The notes: generated by a model not told the origin, from the letters alone. A stretch of 64,000 bases of DNA from Delphinapterus leucas (GCF_002288925.2 NW_022098031.1:15489274-15553273); one strand, 5' to 3'; shown: positions 45,676 through 59,100, counted from the first letter of the stretch. Program-made: numbers and translations.

Positions 45676-46325
45676 AATGTAAATTGGTGCAGAGTTGCCA
45701 TATGATCCAGCAATCCCACTCCTGAGCATATATCTGGACAAAACTATAATTTAAAAAGATACATGAACCCCTATGTTCATAGCAGCACTATTTACAATAG
45801 CCAAGACATGGAAACAACCTAAATGTCCATCAACAGATGAATGGATAAAGAAGATGTGGTACATATATACAATGGAATACTACTCAGCCATTAAAAAAGA
45901 ATGAAACAGTGCCATTTGCAGCAACATGGATGGACCTAGAGATTATAATACTAAGTGAAGTAAAATAAAGACAAATATATGATACCACTTACATGTGGAA
46001 TCTAAAATACGGCACAAATAAACATCTACGAAACAGAAACAGACTCACAGACATAGAGAACAGACTTGTGGTTGCCAAGGGGGAGAGGAGGTGAGGGAAG
46101 GAAGTATTGGGAGTTGGGGATTAGCAGATGCAAACTAGTATATATAGGATGCATAAACAACACGGTCCTATAGGACAGGAAAGTGTATTCAATACCTTGT
46201 GTTAAACCATAATGGAAAATAATATGAAAAAAATGTAAATACATGTATAACTGAATCACTTTGCTGTAGAGCAGAAATTAACACAACATTGTAAACCAAC
46301 TATACATCAATAAAATTTTTAAAAA
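45676..46325 (+). mobile_element. 5'-truncated L1, 3' end with small internal deletion
   Basis: Starts aatgtaaattggtgcag and jumps to agttgccatatgatccagca, missing about 55 bases of ORF2 present in other copies. It then runs to caataaaatttttaaaaaa. The flanks agaataagccactctgg (45659-45675) and agaataggcaaccctgg (46326-46342) match at 14 of 17. Confidence 0.85.
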
Positions 46326-46554
46326 AAGAATAGGCAACCCTGGAGGCCCCTGTAGGAGCAAAGCCCTCACATGTAAGGGGCAGGGAATGGGAGAGGGCTC
46401 TAAGGAGTGGAATGCCTGGGGTCCCTAAGAGGCTCTGAAAATGGAAGAGCCTAGTCCAATGACCAGAAGAAGGATTTGGGGTTCAGAGAGTCTTGGGATC
46501 TCTTCCTTGCTCTGCTCCCCTCATACCACTTGACCCTGATAGGTCATCTTCCTT

Positions 46555-46690
46555 CTCCAAACAGCTCTCTCCCCATAGACCTGATACAATAATACCTACC
46601 TCGTGGTTCACTGTGAGGACTGGATACAAAAATATATGTCAAACATTTATCTGGCATAAACACTCAATAAAAGATGACAGCAGCAGGACC
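46555..46690 (+). mobile_element. MIR SINE
   Basis: caataatacctacctcgtgg, ttcactgtgaggactggata and cataaacactcaataaaaga match the second half of MIR. Confidence 0.65.
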
Positions 46691-46924
46691 AGTAGTAGTC
46701 TTCATTTCTAAGATGCTGAAGGATACAAACTATAGTTTGTTTTGCACCGTTCTTTCATTGAATTGTAGGTGATGGTGAGAATGGTGATGTGCTCTCTGTG
46801 GGAGGCAGGCAAGTGTGTATTCTGTACTGTGTGTTTGACATAGATGGGGAATCTTAGTGCTGCTGTAGCAGGCAAGAAAAACAAGTAGGATGGCTAAACT
46901 CTTAAGATGTGCTAAATAAAAACA

Positions 46925-49316
46925 GTGAGTAAGTCAACAGATGCAGAAAAAGCTTCTGACAAAATTCAACACCCGGTTATAATAAAAACTCTCCAGAAAG
47001 TAGGCATAGAGGGAACTCATCTCAACATAAAAAAGGCCATATATGACAAACCCACAGCAAACATCTTTCTCAATGGTGAAAAACTGAAACCATTTCCTCT
47101 AAGATCAGGAACAAGACAAGGTTGTCCACTCTCACCACTATTATTCAACATAGTTTTGGAAGTTTTAGCCACAGCCATCAGAGAAGAAAAAAAAATAAAA
47201 GGAATCCAAATCAGAAAAGAAGAAGTAAAACTGTCACTGTTTGCAGATGACATGATACTATACAGAGATAATCCTAAAGATGCCACCAGAAAACTACTAG
47301 AGCTAATCAATGAATTTGGTAAAGTTGCAGGATACAAAATTAATACACAGAAATCTCTTGCATTCCTATACAATAACAACAAAAGATCAGAAAGAGAAAT
47401 TAAGGAAACAATCCCATCTACCATTGTAACAGAAATAATAAAATACCTACGAATAAACCTACCTAAGGAGATAAAAGACCTGTATGCAGAAAACTATAAG
47501 ACACTGATGAAAGAAATCAAAGATGACACCAACAGATGGAGAGATATACCATGTTCTTGGACTGGAAGAATCAATATTGTGAAAATGATTTTACTATGCA
47601 AAGCAACCTACAGATTCAATGCAATCCCTATCAAACTACCAATGGCGTTTTTCACAGAACTAGAACAAAAAATCTTAAAGCTTGTATGGAGACACAAAAG
47701 ACCCCGAATAGCCAAAGCAGTCTTGAGGGAAAAATATGGAGCTGGAATCAGACTCCCTGACTTCAGACTATACTACAAAGCTACAGTAATCAAGACAATA
47801 TGGTACTGGCAGAAAAACAGAAATATAGATCAATGGAACAGGATAGAAAGCCCAGAGATAAACCCATGCACCTATGGTCAACTAATCTATGACAAAGGAG
47901 GTAAGATATACAATGGAGAAAAGACAGTCTCTTCAATAAGTGGTGCTGGGAAAACTGGACAGCTACATGTAAAAGAATGAAATTAGAACACTCCCTAACA
48001 CCATACACAAAAATAAACTCAAAATGGATTAGAGACCTAAATGTAAGACTGGACACTATAAAACTCTTAGAGGAAAACATAGGAAGAACACTCTTTGACA
48101 TAAATCACAGCAAGATCCTTTTTGAGCCACCTCCTAGAGTAATGGAAATAAAAACAAAAATAAACAAATGGGACCTAATGAAACTTACAAGCTTTTGCTA
48201 AAGCAAAGGAAACTACAATCAAGATGAAAAGACAACCCTCAGAATGGGAGAAAATATTTGCAAATGAATCAACAGACAAAGGATTAATCTCCAAAATACA
48301 TAAACCGCTCATGCAGCTCAATATTAAAAAAACAAACAACACAAGCCAAGATGGGCAGAAGACCTAAATAGACATTTCTCCAAAGAAGATATGCAGATGG
48401 CCAAGAAGCACATGAAAAGCTACTCAATATCACTAATCATTAGAGAAATGCAAATCAAAACTACAATGAGGTATCACCTCACACCAGTTAGAATGGGCAT
48501 CATCAGAAAATCTACAAACAACAAATGCTGGAGAGGGTGTGGAGAAAAGGGAACCCTCTTGCACTGTTGGTGGGAATGTAAATTGGTACAGCCACTATGG
48601 AGAACAGTATGGAGGTTCCTTAAAAAACTAAAAATAGAGGCTTCCCTGGTGGCGCAGTGGTTAAAAATCCGCCTGCCAATGCAAGGGACACGGGTTCGAG
48701 CCCTGGTCCGGGAATATCCCACATGCCGCAGAGCAACTAAGCCCGTGCGCCACAACTACTGAGCCTGTGCTCTAGAGCCCGTGTGCCACAACGACTGAAG
48801 CCTACACACTCTAGGGCCTGTGCTCTGCAACAAGAGAAGCCACTGCAATGAGAAGTCCACGCACCGCAAGGAAGGGTAGCTCCCGCTCATCGCAACCAGA
48901 GAAAGCCCACGCAGCAATGAAGACCCAACGCAGCCAAAAACAAAATAAATAAAATAAATAAATAAATTTATAAAAAAAACAACAACTAAAAATAGAATTA
49001 CCACATGACCCAGCAATCCCACTACTGGGCATATACCCAGAGAAAACCGTAATTCAAAAAGACACATGAACCCCAATGTTCACTGCAGCACTATTTACAA
49101 TAGCCAGGTCATGGAAACAACCTAAATGACCATCAACAGACAAATGGATAAAGGAGATGTGGTACATATATACAGTGGAATATTACTCATCCATAAAAAG
49201 GAACGAAATTGGGTCATTTGTAGAGACGTGGATGGATCTGGAGACTGTCATACAGAGTGAAGTAAGTCAGAAAGAGAAAAACAAATATCGTATATTAATG
49301 CATATATGTGGAACCT
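46925..49316 (+). pseudogene. L1 ORF2, 3' half
   Basis: An open frame of 351 codons (46,925-47,980) holds reverse transcriptase blocks: [16 protein letters not shown], then [11 protein letters not shown] with the catalytic FADD at 47,240-47,251, and [15 protein letters not shown] text. Later frames carry [15 protein letters not shown] and [18 protein letters not shown] (CX3CX7HX4C). The endonuclease part and the first reverse transcriptase motifs are missing by 5' truncation. Frameshifts at about 47,970 and 48,200 and a SINE at 48,639 break the rest. The first few codons before 46,934 are target sequence, so the ORF start is not biological. Confidence 0.9.
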
Positions 49317-49520
49317 AGAAAATGGTACAGATGAACCAGTTTGCAGGGCAGAAATTGAGACACAGAAGTAGAGAAAAAACGTAGGGGGGACACCAAGGGG
49401 GGAAAGCAGCGGCGGGTGGTGGTGGTGTGATGAATTGGGCGATTGGGACTGACATGTATACACTGATGTGTATAAAATGTGTAACTAATAAGAACCTGCA
49501 GTATAAAAAATTTAAAAAAG
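46934..49520 (+). mobile_element. 5'-truncated L1, about 2.2 kb plus SINE insert
   Basis: Begins in the middle of the ORF2 reverse transcriptase and ends in the 3' UTR (aagaacctgcagtataaaa). A perfect 12-bp TSD, acagtgagtaag, lies at 46922-46933 and 49521-49532. A CHR SINE sits inside at 48,639-48,983. The 3' UTR differs from that of the 21-kb element (no tail of the caataaagatgtt type), so it belongs to a related but older subfamily. Confidence 0.9.
48639..48983 (+). mobile_element. CHR-type SINE (long form)
   Basis: Head ggcttccctggtggcgcagt, B box gggttcgagccc, AAATA tail. A perfect 13-bp TSD, aactaaaaataga, lies at 48626-48638 and 48984-48996. It interrupts L1 ORF2, so it is younger than that L1. 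Confidence 0.95.
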
Positions 49521-49532
49521 ACAGTGAGTAAG

Positions 49533-50708
49533 CAAGAGGCTCTTCTGAGACGTGAGCGGAATTCACAAGGTGTGCAGTTAAGTACAAACAGTTGGCAATC
49601 AGTAAGACATGTTCAAGATAGAAGGAATAAAATATATGGTTTTTTAAGAGGTAGAATATTCAGAGTGCTTACTTATATAGGAAAAATGATGGAAGGACCA
49701 AATCATAAGGTACAAATCAAGCCTCCTTCAGAATGACACACTTCACCTCTCAGTTGGCCAGCCACGGGGGCCACATTTTGGCTTTGCACGCGCTCTGCCA
49801 AAGAAAGAAAGCTCATGGCTGCCCAGCAAACTAATTGGTTGGCTCCAGATGTGGCCAGGCATCCTTGCCTCCGTATCAACAGACACGTGTTGACTCCACA
49901 CACTCTGAGCTTGCTAAGCCTCCTTGTTCAAACTCATCTCTGGTCTTTGCAACCACACCATGCAACAAAGAGAGAGTGGGGGAGAGGCAGTGGAAAGAAG
50001 GAAGAGGGAGAAAGCGGGGAGAGAAGGAAAGAGAAAGGACATAGGAAGGGTTGAGTAACACAGGATTCAGTAATGTGGTCCTTCTACTCAATCCTCATTG
50101 TGTCAACTTACCCCATTCCTCTTTTCTCTAGCTATTCGATGCACTTTCTGTCAATCAATAAACGATGTGATTGGAGCATCTTAACTTAGCCTGTGAGACT
50201 TTCTGTTCTATGACCTCTGGGATGGCTTGCCCCGAGTGTACTGAGAGGCTACCATCGCGTCAAGGTAATTTCTCGTATGACATATTTTTCTTGGCATCAG
50301 AATTTCGTTTGAGAGAAGAACCCGTTGATATTCTTCTACAAATCCATCAAATTGGTGTTCTTTTGCACCAGAGAGCAATAAAGCTTTTCCCCACATTTTT
50401 CAGGTGAAATCAATTTTGATACCTTGTTAATGTTTGAAGAACTAGTAATTTCGTCTGAAATCGCAGCCTTTCCTTCCAGGCAATTGTTTCTAGATACATT
50501 GCCTGCTGTTATCTGACCTCCTTTTATTTTATCATCATGGAGTTTCAGATTATTTGCTTTCTTTAAACTGATGGTCAGCACTCCAGGTGTCGCTGTTACC
50601 CTGACTAGGCTAGAGACACAGCCGTGCCAGGAAAAGCAGTAGAAACCCAAGCTCATGGGACAGTGGCCGCAGCCCGCCTGAAATCACTCCTACCCGGCTG
50701 CATGCTTT
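49533..50708. other. mostly single-copy DNA, nothing recognised
   Basis: Includes a purine-rich patch at 49,967-50,045 and an aataaa at about 50,157. Frames at 50,171-50,407 and 50,336-50,656 show no familiar domain. Some of this may be an old LTR but I could not match it. Confidence 0.4.
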
Positions 50709-50855
50709 TGTCTTTCTTTTCTTTCCTTCCTCCCTTCTTCCCTCCCTCCCTTCCTTTCTCTACCCCTTCCTCTCTCCTTTTCTTCCTCTCTTCCCCCTCT
50801 CTCTCTCATTCTCTCTTCTTTTTTCATCTTCTTTTGTTTTTTACCCACAGCCCTC
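50709..50855 (+). repeat. polypyrimidine tract (CT-rich)
   Basis: About 150 bases almost entirely C and T on the plus strand, with cctccc, cttcc and ctctct runs. Such tracts can form triplex (H-DNA) structures. No gene context is visible. Confidence 0.9.
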
Positions 50856-52551
50856 TTTTTCCCATCTCAGGAACCACACATGAACCCACTTGGGGCTCCA
50901 CTCAGAATCATTTCTCCACTCTAAAAATTAAGGTTTTGTTCACTGTATCAAGCTTGCCTCCTGGACTTCTCAGAAAATAAGATCTCACCTGGGAGATTTC
51001 TCAGTCCTTTGTGCAAATAAGCCCCTGGAAGACCCACCCCACTAATTAGTCAGGCATGTTTATACTAATCTGAACTCAAGCACCAGCCTCTTGCTACATG
51101 TACATAAAATGATGTCTTAACACCCAGGGGGAGGCTTATAACAGGGTTAGTCTGTTTGGGGAAGGGATTAGGGGAAGTTTGGGTCATTTTCCCTCTGTGT
51201 CCTCCATGGTCACACAGATTGGATCACCCTCTGGCCAGGATAAAATCATGCATTGATTGGCTTGCACCTGGGGCCTTTCAACCAATCCCTGGGACATGGA
51301 AGATGATCTCACAAGCTGCTAGAAGTAGGCAACTGAAGGTGGGGTCAATGGCACCAAAGCTGCAGGGCTGCTCCACAGTAGAGAGAACAGTGGTTTCCCA
51401 GAGCAAAATTGGGTACTATTAGAAGGATGGAAGAAAGGGAATTGATGATGCACGGGCAACAAGCCATGTACACGGCACCCAGAACATGGAATCCTCCAGA
51501 GTATGGGTGCTCCATACATCCCTGATGAATGTATTATTTTATGAGATTTTATCAACTAATTTCCTCTAAATCCACTATTTGCTTACTGAAAGTTAATGTA
51601 ACTGAAAGTCACTTATCTCCTGTTCCTCACAGCTGCATTAAGCATTTTGAGATGACAGGATTGAGTCATTTCAGCAAAACGAATACAATTCTGCCTCGCT
51701 TCTTAAATGCCAACTGTTAAGAACGATTACTTAAGTTTCAATTTAACTCCGGGCTGTTGATTCAGACATGCCATTCACTTAAGAACCAGGTGTCTTCAAT
51801 ATCTTTCTTGCTTATTTCCATGCTGCGTTCCTATCAAAGTTAAGTTCTTGCTGTAGTACAATGTGATGCAGCCTTCCAAAATTCAAGTCCATTTCAGACT
51901 GTTTTCCACATTTTAAGCATACTTTTCTGTCAGGGTCCAGAAGAATCAAAGCTCAGGGGACATGACCTTGTATTGTCTTATTACCATTCGATGAATCTTT
52001 TCGCAGCAATTCTCCAGGGGTTCTTCTGTCTCTTTCGCCAGCTCCCAATCAGAGGGGCTCTGTATTTTAGCTTGCAATATTACTTTCTGCTGAGCATAAA
52101 GCATGGTTGGGTCAAAAGATCTGCAACTTGAATTCTAGCTCCCAGACTAATTCACCATGTTTACACGGAGGAAAACTTCTGTTTCCAGAGGGCACTCAGC
52201 TAACCTTTAGGGTGTGGTTTGTGCTTCGGTAGTAAAAGCAGTGTGATTTTACAAGTTGTTCCGATCAGATACTTGGTTAGACCCAGCTTTCTCTAAGGAA
52301 ACCAAAGGTTTATGGTTGCCCTTGCAACCAAGACCTGCCTGAGCTCTGACTCCCGACTAGAGCTGACTGAAGATTTCAGTTTCTTGTAGGAGCTGGGGTG
52401 GAGGGTGTAGAAGAAGATGTGAGTGTGTTGAAATGTACCCAGGATCTGTTTCAATCACAGAATGTAAGGTAACAGACACAAAGACATTTGCCTTTAGAGA
52501 GGAGGCAAGTGTAAGTTACTTACACTACCCAAGAGGAGGGGATGTGCCCTG
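50856..52551. other. single-copy DNA, nothing recognised
   Basis: About 1.7 kb with no named repeat and no convincing exon. Short frames only. Confidence 0.45.
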
Positions 52552-52862
52552 CTACACAGGGCACATGGGTTAATGCCAGGGTCAGTCAGGAGGCAGAAGG
52601 AGTGAAGGGAAAGCATGGCCCGCTACCGTCATTTCTACAGGAAGGAAGGAATGGGCAAGGCAGGGTAGGCAAGGTGAGCAAGTTCAGGTTTGGATGGTTT
52701 AATAATTTCAGTGGGCTCGGGGCTATGGGGTGGTCTCTAGTGGTGGTTAGGGCAGGGGAAATATTGGCTCAGTGTGTGGGAGTCAGATAAAGGAGGTGAT
52801 AAAGCCTTTGAATTGGTGAGCTGGCCCCTGGCTGCCATTCTTGGCTTATCCCTCCCAGCCTA
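52552..52862 (-). mobile_element. LTR fragment related to that at 12.5 kb
   Basis: Shares an ordered set of phrases with 12,650-13,010: gtcaggaggcagaag, tttaataatttcagtgggct (there tttaaataattctggtgggc), ggtggtctctag (there ggtccctag), ggcaggggaaatattggctc (there ggcaggggaaatactggctt), agataaaggaggt and gagctggcccctgg. The part with the polyadenylation signal is not conserved here. Orientation is taken from the other copy. Confidence 0.55.
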
Positions 52863-53229
52863 AGATCCAGCAGCTTGTCACTGCTCACCCACACCGAGCA
52901 CCACTGAAACGCTTCCCACCTTCCCCTTGCTCAAGCTGCCTCTGTGGGTCATGCATGGATGGGCTGCCCCTCCCACGGCCGTGCCACTCCTCTGCGTGGC
53001 TAACTTTGTTTACCATGCAGCACCCAGAAAAGGAGTTCCATCCTCAAGAACCACCCTCTCACTCCTTACACGCTCATGTCCCCATCCCTAGAGATGAGTT
53101 TAAATAATTCAACAATGCCTTGTGCAAATCAGTTCCCTTATTCTTAACATATTTATCTACATCGTGCCTTGCATAAGTATCTGCTTTTTCACCTTTCTTC
53201 CGCTAGATGGCAGTTCTACAGACAAGTAA
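52863..53229. other. single-copy DNA, nothing recognised
   Basis: No named repeat or exon. Confidence 0.4.
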
Positions 53230-53335
53230 TCAGGCATGGCGTATTTTCATTTTTATGTCAACAGCATCTAGCATGGTGACTCTTGACATAACATGGGCAT
53301 TCAAAAATGTTGACTAAAATAGGAAATAAATAGAT
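53230..53335 (+). mobile_element. possible L2/MIR tail
   Basis: aacagcatctagcatggtga, catgggcattcaaaaatgtt and tgactaaaat recall the 3' end shared by L2 and MIR. Weak. Confidence 0.35.
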
Positions 53336-53443
53336 AGCTATATTTCAAAAGACTATGTGATGATAAGAAATCTTATTATGAAACCATTTTAAATTCTTCA
53401 GAAAAAAATAATGTATAAATTAATTTTTATTGGGTATACTTTT

Positions 53444-53582
53444 TAAAATTTATTTTTTATTGAAGGATACTTGAATTACAATGTTGTGTTAATTACTGCT
53501 GTACAGCAAAGTGACTCAGTTATACATATATATACCTTCTTTTTCATATTCTTTTCCATTATGGTTTATCCCAGGATATTAC
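53444..53582 (-). mobile_element. short L1 3' end
   Basis: Antisense L1 3' UTR only (ttgaaggatacttgaattac, tactgctgtacagcaaagtg, ttccattatggtttatccca), 139 bases. The flanks tgggtatactttt (53431-53443) and tgagtatactttt (53583-53595) match at 12 of 13. Confidence 0.85.
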
Positions 53583-53595
53583 TGAGTATACTTTT

Positions 53596-54087
53596 ACTTC
53601 AGCCTTCTTTAGGTAGGTGGCATCACCTTACAAAAATAAGACAAGCACTTCACTCTCCGCCCCATCTCATTTTATTAATTCAAGAGGGCAGTCGATTCTC
53701 TGCCTACTCCCTAATCCACAGATACCTTATCACCTAGAAAAATTTGAGGAAAGTTTTGCTTAGTGTTCTAAAACTTTCACAGTCAAAAAAAAAAAAGATG
53801 CTAAACATGTTTTTTTGTTGCTGTGATAATGCATGCCTCAGTGTAATGCTTATTCCCAGAAGAAAGTGTCTTTAAAAACCGGCCACAGGATAATTATAGC
53901 ACCCTTGATGGTAGTTTCTGTTAAAACATTGCTGGGAATAATCCTGATCCTGGCTTAGAGCTCCGATGTGAAACCGGGGATTTCCACCCCTATAAATGGT
54001 GTCAGAGCAAAAGCCAACTGCACCTAATGAGTATTTAACCTTAGTTTTTCCAGTGCTCACTAATATGAGGACACACATGAGAAAATG
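53596..54087. other. single-copy DNA, nothing recognised
   Basis: A short poly(A) run occurs at about 53,786. No repeat or exon recognised. Confidence 0.4.
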
Positions 54088-54295
54088 ACCGAAAATGAGG
54101 GCTCTGGAATCAGATTACTTGAGTTTTAAACCTGTATCCTTCACTTGCTGGCCAACTGACCTCGGACAATTTACTTAAATTGTATCTTCCTTGAAAGGCT
54201 TATCCAGAAAATGGGGACAAATAAGTATGCAGTTCATAAGGTTGCTGTGAGGATTAAATGATACAATCTACCTAAAGTGCTTGGCTCTCAAATAA
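54088..54295 (+). mobile_element. MIR SINE
   Basis: gggctctggaatcagattac, cttcacttgctggccaactg, cctcggacaatttacttaaa, gttgctgtgaggattaaatg and agtgcttggct in order. Confidence 0.8.
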
Positions 54296-55454
54296 TTTAT
54301 TTTTTACTTGCTCTCTTTCCTGCCTCCCCATGTGGGACTCCAACCCGCTGAATTCTACCTACTGCAAACAAATGAAGTACACTGTCCATTTAGCTGTTCT
54401 GAAATTGCCCTGTTTCTTCACTCTGCTCCAGCTCTCTGATAACTTACCACCCTCACCTCATAATGTCCTCCAAGTACTGTAGTATCCCACCAGATACCAC
54501 TGCCGAAGCTTCCCAGCAGTGTCACAGTGGAGCCCCTTAGGTGCCGAAGACAATGGCCCTGGCACCCTAAGGTCTAAGGCTCTTTCAGATTGCACTGATG
54601 ACACGCCATCCTTACCACTCCGCCCCCATTGCATTCCCCCCTTAGTCCATAAGGATTGGGCTCAGGACGGAGCCAAGGAAACAACACAAAGTTCTCGGAA
54701 TTACCCTCACTTCTGTCTTTCTAGGTCAAGCTGGAGGTACCAAGAGGGGAACTCGCTCCCAGGAGATTCCTTGGTCTCTCAAAACAAAAAAATGGAGCCA
54801 GCTAATTTTCTGGTCATACCTAACAAGTCTGAACCCAACTGCTGGTGAGCACAGCATCATTCAAAAAGGGTGCTTCCCCTTGATATAAGGACAGCCTGCA
54901 GCTCTTTCTTGGTCATCCCAAGCCAAACTCCCTCAAAGTTAGAAATAAGGGAAATAACTGTTATCGCTAGGCTTGCTCTGCAGGTTACTTTGGGGACCGA
55001 CATGAGGATTTACTTCTAGTACATAAGCCTTGAAAGCCTGGCCCCATCAGAAACTCCAGACACATCCAGCAGGAGCCAGAACTGCTCACTGTCACAAACC
55101 AACAATGACAAAGAGAAAATGCTTTCTAAACTTCTCCATTTCTTTCATGTGTTTTTTGTCTTGGATTATCTTTCTAGATATGTGACTAAAGTGAAGTTCA
55201 ACTGAACTGTAACATGTTAGAGATCAACACTTGCAAAATGTAGGCTTTCCTGGTTTCCAAAAACTAAAAAAGTTTTACATTTCCTTGTGACTATATAAAA
55301 ATGTCAGCTGGACGAGACCATGTACATTTATGAATTCAAAGGAATAGCGGTAAGCTCAAGAAATTTCAGTTGCTTATAACAAAACACCAAAAGCAGCCAA
55401 GCATGAAGCACTATTTCATATTGAAAGTGGCTGGAATGAAAACTTTGGTTCTTT
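54296..55454. other. single-copy DNA, nothing recognised
   Basis: No named repeat. The 109-codon frame at 54,519-54,848 has no recognisable domain. Confidence 0.4.
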
Positions 55455-55540
55455 GAGAGGCAGTGTGGTTTTCTAGAAAGATCTTTGGTTCCAACTCTAC
55501 CATTAACTAGCTTTGCAACCCTGGGTTTCATTTATGAGGA
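55455..55540 (+). mobile_element. MIR SINE fragment
   Basis: gaggcagtgtggttttctag, ttccaactctaccattaact and agctttgcaaccctggg match the first third of MIR. Confidence 0.6.
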
Positions 55541-55918
55541 ACTGAAGACTTCTAACAATTTGGCACCAACCAGCTTCCCAATGAATATTTTCAACTTCTC
55601 ATTTTTACCCTATTTCCAGCCCTCTTCCCTTCCTCTCTCCCATCACACTGCCTTTTCACTCCCTTATTTTGCAAAGCAATTAATTCATCCATTTCTTTGC
55701 AGACTAAGAGCCTTCCTCTCCACTCTCAAAGAGGCCATCAGGACATTTTCCAAAACAAAGTGACTTCTCTTCTGATATAAATTTTACCCATGGTGTTAGT
55801 GTATCAAAGTCCTTATTTTTAATACAGTAGCAACTTTTTCTTCCACTTACATCGGTACAATAACAGGCTTTCAATGAGCTTACTGAATAAATGAAAATTA
55901 TTGTTTTTATACCTACCA
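55541..55918. other. single-copy DNA, nothing recognised
   Basis: No named repeat or exon. Confidence 0.4.
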
Positions 55919-56184
55919 TGTTTTTTAATTGAGGTAACACTGGTTTATAAAATTATGCAAATTTCATGTGTACAACACTATAATTCGACTTTTGTATATA
56001 CTACAGTGTGCCCACCACCAAAAGTTTAGTTACCATTCCATCACCATACAATTGACCCCCTTTACCCATTTTGCCCTCTCCCTCTCCCTTCCCTTCTAGT
56101 AACCATCAATATGTCCTCTGTATCTATGTACTTGTTTTTGTTTTGCTTCATTTGTTTATTTTGGGTTTTTTAAATATTCCACAT

Positions 56185-59100
56185 CTGAATGAAATTATAT
56201 AGTATTTGTCTTTCCCTGTCTGACTTATTTCACTTAGTATAATACCCTTCAACAAGAGCTATCCCTGTTGTTGCAAATGGCAGGATTTCCTTCTTTTTTA
56301 TGGCCAAGTAGTATTCCATCGTATACAGGTGTATATGTTTGTATGTATGTATATTACATCTTCTTTATCTATTCACTTGTTGATGAACAGCTAGGTTGCT
56401 TCCACATCTTGGCTTTTATAAACAATGCCACAATGAACATAGGGTGCATGTAACTTTTTAAATTAGCGTTTTCATATTTTTCAGATAAATACCCAGAAGT
56501 GAAATGGCAGTTCTATTTCTAATTTTTTGAGGAACCTCCATACTGCTTTCCATAGTAGCTGCACCAATTTACATTCCCACCACCAGTGCACAAGGGCTCC
56601 CTTTTCTCTACATCCGTTCCAACACTTGCTATTTCTTGTCTTTTTGATAATAGTCATTCTAACAGGCCCGACATGATATCTCATTGTGGTTTTGATTTGC
56701 ATTTCCCTAATAATTCATGATGTTGAGCATATTTTCACATGCCTGTTGGCCGCTTGTATGCCTTCCTTGGAAAAATGCCTATACAGATCCTCTGCCCAAT
56801 TTTTAATCAGCTGTTTATTATGTTGTTGAGTTGTATGAGTTCTTTATTTCAGATATTCACCCCTTATTGGATATAAGATAGGTTGTCAGGTTTCCCTGGC
56901 GGCGCAGTGGTTGAGAGTCCACCTGCCGATGCAGGGGACATGGGTTCATGCCCCGGTCCGGGAAGATCCCACATGCCGCAGAGCAGCTGGGCCCGTAAGC
57001 CATGGCTGCTGAGCCTGCGCGTCTGGAGCCTGCGCTCCACAACGGGAGAGGCCACAGCAGTGAGAGGCCGGTGTACCGCAAAAAAAAAAAAAAAAAAAGA
57101 AAAAAGATAGGTTGTCTTTCATTTTGTTTATGGTTCCCTTTTGTGTGCAGAAACTTTATTTTGATGTAGTCCCATTTGTTTATTTTTGCTTTTGTTTGCC
57201 TTGCCTGAGGTGACAGATCCAGAAAGAAGTTGCTAAAACTGATGTCAAAGAGCATACTGCCTATGTTTTCCTCTAGGAGTTTTATGGTTTTAGGCCGTAT
57301 ATTTAAGTCTTTAATTCATTTTGAGTTAATTTTTGTGTATGACATAAGATAGTGGTCTAATTTCATTCTTTTGCTTGTGACAGTCCAGGTTTCCCAGCAC
57401 CATTTAGAGAAGAGACTGTCCTTTCTCCATTGTATATTTTTTACTCCTTTCTCATAAATTAATTGTCCATATATGTGTGGATTAATTTCTGGGCTTTCAA
57501 TTCTGTTCCACTGGATATGTGTGTCTACTTCTGCCAATACCATGCTGTTTTGATTACTATAGCTTTGTAGAATAATTTGAAATCGGGGAGTGTGATACCT
57601 CCAGCTTTGTTCTTTCTTCTCAAGATTGCTTTGGCTATTCAGAGCCTTCTGTGGTTCTATATAAACTTTAAGACTTTTGTTCTATTTCTGTGAAAAAATG
57701 TCTCTGAGATTTTGATAGGAATGGTGTTGAATTTATGGACTGCTTTATGTTATATGGACATTTTAACAATGTTCATTCTTGCAATCCATGAGCATGAAAT
57801 ATCTTTCCATTTTTTTGTGTGTCTTCTTCAGTTTCTTTCATCAATGTCTTACAGTTTTCAGTGTACAGGTCTTTCAGCTCCTTGGTTAAATTTATTCCTA
57901 GGTATTTTATTTTCTTTGTTGCAAAAGCAAATGAATTGTTCTCTTAGTTTCTCTTTCTGCTAGTTGGTTGTTAGTGTATAGAAACACAACAGATTTTTAT
58001 ATATTGATTTTCTCTCAACTTTACTGTATTCTTTTATCATTTCAAGAGTTTTTTTGGTGGAGTCTTTAGGATTTTCTATATATAAAATCATGTCATCCAC
58101 AAAGAGTGCTGGTTTTAATTCTTCCTTTCAAATATGGATGCATTTTATTTCTTTTTCTTGCCTAATTGTTCTGGCTAGGACTTGCAGTACTATGCTGAGT
58201 AAGAGTGGCGAGAGTGGGCAATTTTGTCTTGTTCCTGACCTTCGAGTGACAGTTTTCAGTTTTTCACCATTGAGTATGATGTTAACCGTGGATTTGTCAT
58301 ATATGGTCTTCATTATGTTGAGGTACAACCTTTCTATACCCAATTTAATGAGAGGTTTTATTATAAATGGAGGTTGAACCTTGTCAAATGTTTTTTATGC
58401 ATCTATTAAGATGATCATATGATTTTTATCCTTCATTTTGTTAAAATGGTGTATCATCTTGATTGATTTGCAGATGTTGAACCATCCTTACATTTCTGGA
58501 GTAAATCCCACTTGATCCTGATGTATCATCCTTTTAATGTATAGCTGTATTTGGTTTGCAAATATTTTGTTGAGGATTTTTGTATCTGTGTTCCTCAGAG
58601 ATATTGCCTGTAAATTTCTTGTGTTGTCCTTGTCTGGTTTTGGTCTCAGGGTAATAGTAGCTTCATAAAATGAGGTAGGCAGCATTCCCTCCTCTTCAAC
58701 TTTTTGGAAGTGTTTGAGAAGAACAGGTATTAAATCTTCTTTAAATGTTTAGTAGAATTCACCAATGAAGCCATATAGTTAGGACTTTAGTTTTCTGGGA
58801 AGTTTTAAATTATTGCTTCAATCTCCTTAATAGTGATCTGTCAATTCAGATTTTCTTTTGCTTCATTCAGTCTCAGAAGGTCGTATGAGTCTAAGAATTT
58901 ATCCATTTTTTTCCTAGGTTTTCCAATTTGTTGGTGCATAGCTGTTCACAGGAGTCCCACAGTCCTTTGTATCTCTGTGCTATTCATTGTAACTTCTCTT
59001 TTGTTTCCGATTTTATTTTAGTCTTCTCTCTTTTTTTCTCAGTGAGTCTAGCTAAAGTTTTGTCAACTTTATTTTTTCAAAGAACCAGCTCTTAGTTTCA

